DNA of 64,000 bases from JAEUOS01 sp965279115 (GTDB lineage Bacteria; Pseudomonadota; Gammaproteobacteria; Burkholderiales; JAEUOS01), in the NCBI GenBank assembly GCA_965279115.1, contig OZ257137.1:6820001-6884000 (forward strand), in the 5' to 3' direction. The position numbers and the translations under genes were made by a program. The notes under the pieces were generated by a model, which saw only the letters and a program-made list of their open reading frames with translations, was not told the DNA's origin and did no database searches. Positions 59,311 to 64,000 of this stretch are shown here, piece after piece (within the stretch, counting starts at the first letter, position 1; the number at the start of each line of letters is the position of its first letter).

Positions 59311-60333
59311 ATGAGCGGACTTGGCGGACTCAACAAGACTCCCAACGGCGTCGTGCTTGGCATGGTGCAGTTGCAATTGCCGGTGGTCGACACGCCGGCG
59401 CAACTGGCGGCGCAGACCGCGCGCATCGTCGCGATGGTCGGCAAGGCGCGCCGCGACCTGTCCACCATGGACCTGGTGGTGTTCCCGGAGTATTCGCTGC
59501 ACGGGCTGTCGATGAACACCGATCCGGCCCTGATGGTCTCGATGGACGGGCCCGAGGTGGCGGCGTTCCGCCAGGCCTGCATCGACAACCGTATCTGGGG
59601 CTGCTTCTCGATCATGGAAAAGAACCCGCGCGGCAACCCGTTCAACACCGGCATCATCTTCGACGACCGCGGCGAACTGCGGCTCTATTACCGCAAGCTG
59701 CACCCGTGGGTGCCGGTCGAGCCATGGGAGCCCGGCGACCTCGGCATCCCGGTATGCGAGGGGCCGAATGGTTCGACGATTGCGCTCATCATCTGCCATG
59801 ACGGCATGTTCCCGGAAATGGCGCGCGAGTCGGCCTACAAGGGCGCCGAGATCATGATCCGCACCGCCGGCTACACCGCGCCGATCCGCCACAGCTGGAA
59901 GATCACCAACCAGGCCAACGCGTTCTCCAACCTGATGGTCACCGCCAGCGTGTGCATGTGCGGCAGCGACGGCAGCTTCGACTCCATGGGCGAAGGCATG
60001 ATCGTCAACTTCGACGGCACGCCCATCGTGGAAGGCGGCGGCCGGCCGGATGAAATCATCACCGCCGAGGTGCGCCCAGACCTGGTACGCGAAGCGCGCC
60101 GCATGTGGGGGGTGGAGAACAACATCTATCAGTTGGGCCACCGCGGCTTCGTGGCGGTGAAAGGCGGCGCGCGCGACTGCCCGTACACCTATATGCAGGA
60201 CATGGTGGCCGGCCGCTACAGCCTGCCCTGGGAAAAGGAGGTGCAGGTCACCGACGGCACCTCGTGCGGCTTCGCCGCGCCCACCCGCGAGTATTCCCCG
60301 CAGGCACCGGTGGCGGAGAAGAAATATGCCTGA
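59311..60333 (+). CDS. amiF: Formamidase (AmiF-type, nitrilase superfamily)
   Basis: A 340-residue cytosolic amidase hydrolysing formamide to formate and ammonia. The catalytic triad is Glu60 (VVFPEYSLHGL), Lys129 (YYRKLHPW) and Cys162 (IICHDGMFPE). Similarity to Helicobacter AmiF is continuous: FSIMEKNPRGNPFNTGIIFD, VPVEPWEPGDLGIPVCEGPNGS, WGVENNIYQLGHRGF and DMVAGRYSLPWEKE. Its presence inside an ABC operon suggests that formamide, or a formamide-like amide, is released from or travels with the imported compound. GGAGAG precedes the ATG, and its end overlaps biuH by 8 bases. Confidence 0.92.
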   Translation: MSGLGGLNKTPNGVVLGMVQLQLPVVDTPAQLAAQTARIVAMVGKARRDLSTMDLVVFPEYSLHGLSMNTDPALMVSMDGPEVAAFRQACIDNRIWGCFSIMEKNPRGNPFNTGIIFDDRGELRLYYRKLHPWVPVEPWEPGDLGIPVCEGPNGSTIALIICHDGMFPEMARESAYKGAEIMIRTAGYTAPIRHSWKITNQANAFSNLMVTASVCMCGSDGSFDSMGEGMIVNFDGTPIVEGGGRPDEIITAEVRPDLVREARRMWGVENNIYQLGHRGFVAVKGGARDCPYTYMQDMVAGRYSLPWEKEVQVTDGTSCGFAAPTREYSPQAPVAEKKYA

Positions 60334-61033
60334 CACCGCCCTGCGCCCCGGCCCGGTCGCGGCCAACCCGTATGCCTGGCCCTGGAATGGCGACCTGCGT
60401 CCGCAGAACACGGCGCTGATCGTCATCGACATGCAGACCGACTTCTGCGGCATCGGCGGCTATGTCGACAAGATGGGCTACGACCTCTCCCTCACCCGCG
60501 CGCCGATCGAGCCGATCAAGCGCCTGCTGGCGGCCTTCCGCCTCAAGGGTTACCACGTCATCCACACCCGCGAAGGCCATCGCCCGGATCTCTCCGACCT
60601 GCCGGCCAACAAGCGCTGGCGCTCCCGCCAGATCGGCGCGGGCATCGGCGACCCGGGTCCTTGCGGACGCATCCTGGTGCGCGGCGAGCCGGGCTGGGTG
60701 ATCATTCCCGAACTCGCGCCCTGGCCGGGTGAACCGGTCATAGACAAGCCCGGCAAGGGCTCGTTCTGTGCCACCGATCTCGAGTTGATCCTGCGCACCC
60801 GCGGCATCGACAACCTCGTGCTCACCGGCATCACCACCGACGTCTGCGTCCACACCACCATGCGCGAGGCCAACGACCGCGGTTTCGAATGCCTGCTCCT
60901 GGCCGACTGCTGCGGCGCCACCGACCCCGGCAACCACGCGGCGGCGCTCAAGATGGTGACCATGCAGCATGGCGTGTTCGGCGCCGTGGCCGATTCGTCC
61001 CTGCTCCTGGCCGCCCTGGACCAAGCATCGTGA
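60326..61033 (+). CDS. biuH: Biuret amidohydrolase (isochorismatase-like cysteine hydrolase)
   Basis: A 235-residue isochorismatase-fold amidase. The triad Asp35 (VIDMQTDF), Lys141 (IDKPGKGSF) and Cys174 (GITTDVCVHTTMREANDRG) falls one residue before the positions known for Rhizobium leguminosarum BiuH. Long stretches match that enzyme as I recall it: NPYAWPWNGDLRPQNTALI, GGYVDKMGYDLSL, APIEPIKRLLAA and DLPANKRWRSRQIGAGIGD. BiuH converts biuret to allophanate and ammonia in the s-triazine pathway. Neither cyanuric acid hydrolase nor allophanate hydrolase is in the window, so the pathway here is either incomplete or uses a related substrate. Confidence 0.88.
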   Translation: MPDTALRPGPVAANPYAWPWNGDLRPQNTALIVIDMQTDFCGIGGYVDKMGYDLSLTRAPIEPIKRLLAAFRLKGYHVIHTREGHRPDLSDLPANKRWRSRQIGAGIGDPGPCGRILVRGEPGWVIIPELAPWPGEPVIDKPGKGSFCATDLELILRTRGIDNLVLTGITTDVCVHTTMREANDRGFECLLLADCCGATDPGNHAAALKMVTMQHGVFGAVADSSLLLAALDQAS

Positions 61034-62589
61034 TCGAAGCCAGCCTGCCGCATGCCACCGCGCCCACCGGCGCGCCCGAGGTCGAGTTCATCGGCGCCAC
61101 CAAGCGTTTTGGCACCCTGACCGCGCTGGACAACGTCTCCATCAAGGTGGCGCCCGGCAGCGTGCACGCCCTGCTGGGCGAGAACGGCGCGGGCAAGAGC
61201 ACACTGGTCAAATGCCTGGTGGGCTTCTACTCGGCCGACGCCGGGCAGATCACCTACGACGGCCGCGAGGTCGCGATCCGCAATCCGCATGATTCGGGCG
61301 CGCTCGGCATCGGCATGGTGTACCAGCATTTCACCCTGGTGCCGTCGATGACGGTGGCCGAGAACCTGGTGCTCTCGCGCGGCGACCTGCCGTTTCGCAT
61401 CGACTGGGCCGCCGAGAAGGCGCAACTGGCGGATTTCATGGCCAAGATGCCGATCCGCGTGCCGCTGGACAAGCCGGTCAACACGCTTGCCGCCGGCGAG
61501 AAGCAGCGCCTGGAAATCCTCAAGCAGCTGTACCTGAAGCGCCGCCTCATCATCCTTGACGAACCCACCTCGGTGCTCACCATCGAGGAGGCCGACGAAG
61601 CCTTGGGCCTGATCCGCGACATGGCGCACAAGGGTGACATCACGGTCATCATCATCACCCACAAGTTCCGCGAGGTGATGGCCTTCGCCGACCGCGTGAG
61701 CGTATTGCGCCGCGGCGTGCTGGTGGGCGAGCGCGAGGTCAAGGACAGCACACCCGACGACCTGGCCGAACTGATGATAGGCACGCGCGAGATCAAGAGC
61801 GCGGCTGAAAAAACCGCGCTCGAAATCGGGCCGGTGCAGCTCGAAATGCGCGACGTCAGCGCCGCGGACGACAGTGGCCACGCCGCGGTACGAGGCGCAT
61901 CGCTCACCGTGCGCGGCGGCGAGATCGTCGGCATTGCCGGCGTTTCAGGCAACGGCCAACGCGAGCTGATCGAATGCCTGCTCGGCCAGCGCATCCCGTC
62001 GCAGGGCGAGATACAGGTCAAGGGCAAGACCTATCGCGCCACCCGCGGCGAGATGCTGCGGAACAAGGTGTTCAGCCTGCCGGAAATGCCGCTGCGCAAC
62101 GCCTGCGTGCCGGGCATGAGCGTGGCCGACAACATGGCCCTGCGCAATTTCGATCGCGCACCGCTTTCCAGCGGCCCGTTCCTCAAGCGCGGCGCCTTGC
62201 GCGAGCAGGCCAAGCGCCTGATCGAGAATTTCAAGGTCAAGACGCCTTCGCCTGAAGCGCCGATCCAGGACCTGTCCGGCGGCAACGTGCAGCGCGCGGT
62301 GCTGGCGCGCGAGCTCTCCTCGGATGTCGACGTGCTCATCGCCGCCAATCCGGTGTTCGGGCTCGACTTCGCCGCCGTATCCGCCATCCACGGCCGCATC
62401 GTCGCGGCGCGCAATCGCGGTGCCGCGGTGCTGCTGGTGAGCGAGGACCTCGACGAACTGCTGGAACTGGCCGACCGCATCATGGTGATGTTCGAGGGCC
62501 GCCTGGTCTATGAGGCGTCGATCGCGGAGGCCGACATCGGCGCCATCGGCCGCCACATGGCCGGCCACGATGAAGCCACCCACGCCTGA
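61030..62589 (+). CDS. ABC transporter dual ATPase of the second BMP system
   Basis: A 519-residue double ATPase. The GTG start at 61030 overlaps the biuH stop (GTGA). Domain 1 has Walker A LLGENGAGKST, signature LAAGEKQR and Walker B LIILDEPTSVL. Domain 2 has a degenerate GVSGNGQREL loop, signature LSGGNVQRAVLAREL and a Walker B read as LIAANPVFGLDF, with Asn in place of the catalytic Glu. It is related to the leftward ATPase but clearly not a recent copy. It is placed after two amidohydrolase genes instead of beside the permeases, so transport and hydrolysis genes are mixed in one transcript. Confidence 0.93.
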   Translation: MIEASLPHATAPTGAPEVEFIGATKRFGTLTALDNVSIKVAPGSVHALLGENGAGKSTLVKCLVGFYSADAGQITYDGREVAIRNPHDSGALGIGMVYQHFTLVPSMTVAENLVLSRGDLPFRIDWAAEKAQLADFMAKMPIRVPLDKPVNTLAAGEKQRLEILKQLYLKRRLIILDEPTSVLTIEEADEALGLIRDMAHKGDITVIIITHKFREVMAFADRVSVLRRGVLVGEREVKDSTPDDLAELMIGTREIKSAAEKTALEIGPVQLEMRDVSAADDSGHAAVRGASLTVRGGEIVGIAGVSGNGQRELIECLLGQRIPSQGEIQVKGKTYRATRGEMLRNKVFSLPEMPLRNACVPGMSVADNMALRNFDRAPLSSGPFLKRGALREQAKRLIENFKVKTPSPEAPIQDLSGGNVQRAVLARELSSDVDVLIAANPVFGLDFAAVSAIHGRIVAARNRGAAVLLVSEDLDELLELADRIMVMFEGRLVYEASIAEADIGAIGRHMAGHDEATHA

Positions 62590-62608
62590 CCCATAGCCGA
62601 GAAGCGCC

Positions 62609-63271
62609 ATGCCCAAGGTCGCAGCCCTCCCCTACGATTTCGAGTTCGATCCCGCCACCACGGCGGTGATCATGATCGACATGCAGCGCGATTTCATCGA
62701 GCCCGGCGGCTTCGGCGCCACCCTCGGCAACGACGTCTCGCTGCTGGCGGCGATCGTGCCCACCGCGGCGAAAGTGCTGGATGTCTGCCGCGCTGCCGGC
62801 ATGACCATCATCCACACCAAGGAATGCCACCGCCCCGACCTGGCGGATTGCCCGCCCGCCAAGTTATCGCGCGGCAAGCCTTCCCTGCGCATCGGCGACC
62901 CCGGCGCCATGGGGCGCATCCTGATCGATGGCGAGCCGGGCTCCGATTTCGTGCCGGCCTTGAAACCGAAGGACGGTGACATCGTCATTTCCAAGCCCGG
63001 CAAGGGCGCCTTTTATGGCACCACGCTGGGCGAGATCCTGCGCCTGCGCTCAATCACCCGCCTGATCTTCGGCGGCGTCACCACCGAGGTATGCGTGCAG
63101 ACCACCATGCGCGAAGCCAACGACCGCGGCTACGAGTGCCTGTTGATCGAGGATGCGACCGAAAGCTATTTCCCGGAGTTCAAGATCGCCACCGTGGCCA
63201 TGATCCACGCGCAGGGCGGGATTGTCGGCTGGACTGCAACGTCAAAAGAACTGTTCGACGCGCTCCAATAG
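62609..63271 (+). CDS. Isochorismatase-family cysteine hydrolase
   Basis: A 220-residue amidohydrolase of the isochorismatase fold. The triad is Asp24 (MIDMQRDFIEPGGFG), Lys129 (VISKPGKGAF) and Cys162 (GGVTTEVCVQTTMREANDRG). It shares the HIPDL-like segment HTKECHRPDLADCPPAK with BiuH (HTREGHRPDLSDLPANK) and is a paralogue of it, but lacks the BiuH-specific N-terminus. RutB-type ureidoacrylate hydrolase or another ureido/carbamoyl amidase are possibilities. It is the last gene of the rightward operon, 19 bases after the ATPase. Two such enzymes in one operon suggest successive deamidations of one compound. Confidence 0.9.
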   Translation: MPKVAALPYDFEFDPATTAVIMIDMQRDFIEPGGFGATLGNDVSLLAAIVPTAAKVLDVCRAAGMTIIHTKECHRPDLADCPPAKLSRGKPSLRIGDPGAMGRILIDGEPGSDFVPALKPKDGDIVISKPGKGAFYGTTLGEILRLRSITRLIFGGVTTEVCVQTTMREANDRGYECLLIEDATESYFPEFKIATVAMIHAQGGIVGWTATSKELFDALQ

Positions 63272-63491
63272 GGCGCGTTGGCACCCCGCGCCTGCACTGT
63301 TCGATCGCCAGGGCCCTCCCGGCGCCCACGTTGAACAGCGGCACAAGCCGCTACATGCCGGCCGGATGCTCCCTCGGCAAAACCGCCGGCAGGCGGGATT
63401 TCCCGTCTGTTCGGGCGATCAGACCACGCATGGATCCCATAGCATCGGCCTGTGTTGTGACTTTTCCCGTTTTCATCATATTTCCCATTTC

Positions 63492-63704
63492 ATGTACAGC
63501 CTGAGAATCGCGCCCGGATCCGGTGTCAATGCGCCGAGTGGTGACGCGCCCGGCTTGCCTGCAAGGGCTGCGAAGGTCGGGACGGCGATGTCTTGGTTGC
63601 TGCTTGCGATGTGGGCCATCGGCTCGCTGGGGGCCCTGTGGTGGCTGGAGTGGCAGGAAAGTCCGTTGAACAGTCTTTGCAGCACCGCCATCAGCCCGGA
63701 GTGA
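63492..63704 (+). CDS. Small single-helix membrane protein, function unknown
   Basis: A 70-residue protein with a polar N-terminal half (MYSLRIAPGSGVNAPSGDAP) and one transmembrane helix (AMSWLLLAMWAIGSLGALWWLEW), then a short polar tail. It lies 4 bases upstream of the chemoreceptor start, which suggests co-translation. I do not recognise a family. The start is not certain; the frame stays open upstream but looks non-coding there. The 220 bases before it (63272-63491) hold no other gene that I can see. Confidence 0.5.
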   Translation: MYSLRIAPGSGVNAPSGDAPGLPARAAKVGTAMSWLLLAMWAIGSLGALWWLEWQESPLNSLCSTAISPE

Positions 63705-63708
63705 ACCC

Positions 63709-64000
63709 ATGACAGACAAATCCAACGCGCTCGACGCTTTCCGACTCAAGGCCGATCGTATCCTGGGGGGCACCTTGCTCCTGCTTCTGGCGATCAGCAC
63801 CGCGATCGGCGCCGTGCACGGCCAATGGACCACCGCGCTCCTGATCGGTGTGCCGGCCGCCGTGGTGCCGCTTGCGCTGTTGCGTCTCGCCCCGGGGGCA
63901 TTGGTGGGACGCGTGGCAGTCGCCGTTTCATTCATGCTTTTCCCCGCGCTGATGATCCACCTGGCGCGTGGCATGCTGGAAATGCACTTCGGTGTGTTCG
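63709..64000 (+). CDS. Methyl-accepting chemotaxis-type receptor, N-terminal part (cut by window end)
   Basis: The frame opens at ATG 63709 and is still open at the last base. The visible 97 residues start MTDKSNALDAFRLKADRIL and contain three hydrophobic segments (GTLLLLLAISTAIGAV, TTALLIGVPAAVVPLALL, VAVAVSFMLFPALMIHLA). They end GMLEMHFGVF. This multi-helix N-terminus with conserved His and Glu (HxxxGxxExHFGVF) is seen in a class of betaproteobacterial chemoreceptors. The signalling domain would lie outside the window, so the call rests on the N-terminus only. Confidence 0.65.
   Translation, partial: MTDKSNALDAFRLKADRILGGTLLLLLAISTAIGAVHGQWTTALLIGVPAAVVPLALLRLAPGALVGRVAVAVSFMLFPALMIHLARGMLEMHFGVF

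Noticed and set aside
1..64000. CRISPR arrays, insertion sequences, integrases or prophage genes
   Set aside because: No regularly spaced repeats, transposase, recombinase or phage structural protein was seen on either strand.

Overview
The window is GC-rich, densely packed chromosomal DNA. It most likely comes from a betaproteobacterium of the order Burkholderiales. The evidence is several Bug-type (tripartite tricarboxylate) binding proteins, an infA with a C-terminal extension, a tandem glycine aptamer in front of dadA, a hupB-tRNA-Val-tRNA-Asp group, and a selO-msrB-yciB-bolA-ppiC-oxyR housekeeping run. No IS element, prophage, integrase or CRISPR array was found. The organism looks like a metabolic generalist. 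Much of the window is uptake and breakdown of small organic acids, amides and purines.

Layout. 1-1131: end of a nitrate/sulfonate/taurine-type ABC importer (permease fragment and ATPase). 1261-7698 (minus): a tight seven-gene catabolic operon holding a sulfatase, a Bug binding protein, a nitrilase, a MarR regulator, both halves of an aconitase-X enzyme and an alpha/beta hydrolase. A cluster of inverted repeats lies in front of it. 7843-14549: a segment bounded by a direct repeat made of the tRNA-Asp 3' end plus its terminator. It holds a LysR gene, a Bug gene broken by an amber codon, an M20 amidohydrolase, a glycine-riboswitch-controlled dadA, a hydrolase, a HAD dehalogenase and a frameshifted stub of a CoA-transferase. 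14511-15069: tRNA-Asp, tRNA-Val and HU. 15282-21256 (minus): sugar-acid or hydroxyacid enzymes (DHDPS-like, 2-hydroxyacid dehydrogenase, HpcH aldolase, HIBADH-like) interleaved with two Nudix hydrolases around tag. 21387-26868: Ldh-type dehydrogenase, MhpD-type hydratase, two EamA transporters and an AlkK-like acyl-CoA ligase.

27119-45210 is mostly housekeeping: SelO, MsrB, YciB, BolA, a parvulin, OxyR, an FkbM methyltransferase, a calcium-binding BON protein, PurL, MetC, cold-shock protein, IF-1, an acyltransferase, a cNMP-CPBP fusion and an SDR.

45365-63271 is the most coherent accessory region: two divergent BMP-family (nucleoside-type) ABC systems sharing one 419-bp control region. Leftward runs a purine-salvage and breakdown operon: Tsx-like outer-membrane channel, dual ATPase, two permeases, BMP lipoprotein, adenine deaminase, Rieske oxygenase, guanine deaminase. 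Rightward runs a second BMP importer whose genes are interleaved with a formamidase, a biuret amidohydrolase (BiuH) and another isochorismatase-fold amidohydrolase. My reading is one locus that imports nucleobases or nucleosides and nitrogen-rich amides and strips their nitrogen, with the Rieske enzyme possibly replacing xanthine dehydrogenase. The window ends in a small membrane protein and the start of a chemoreceptor.
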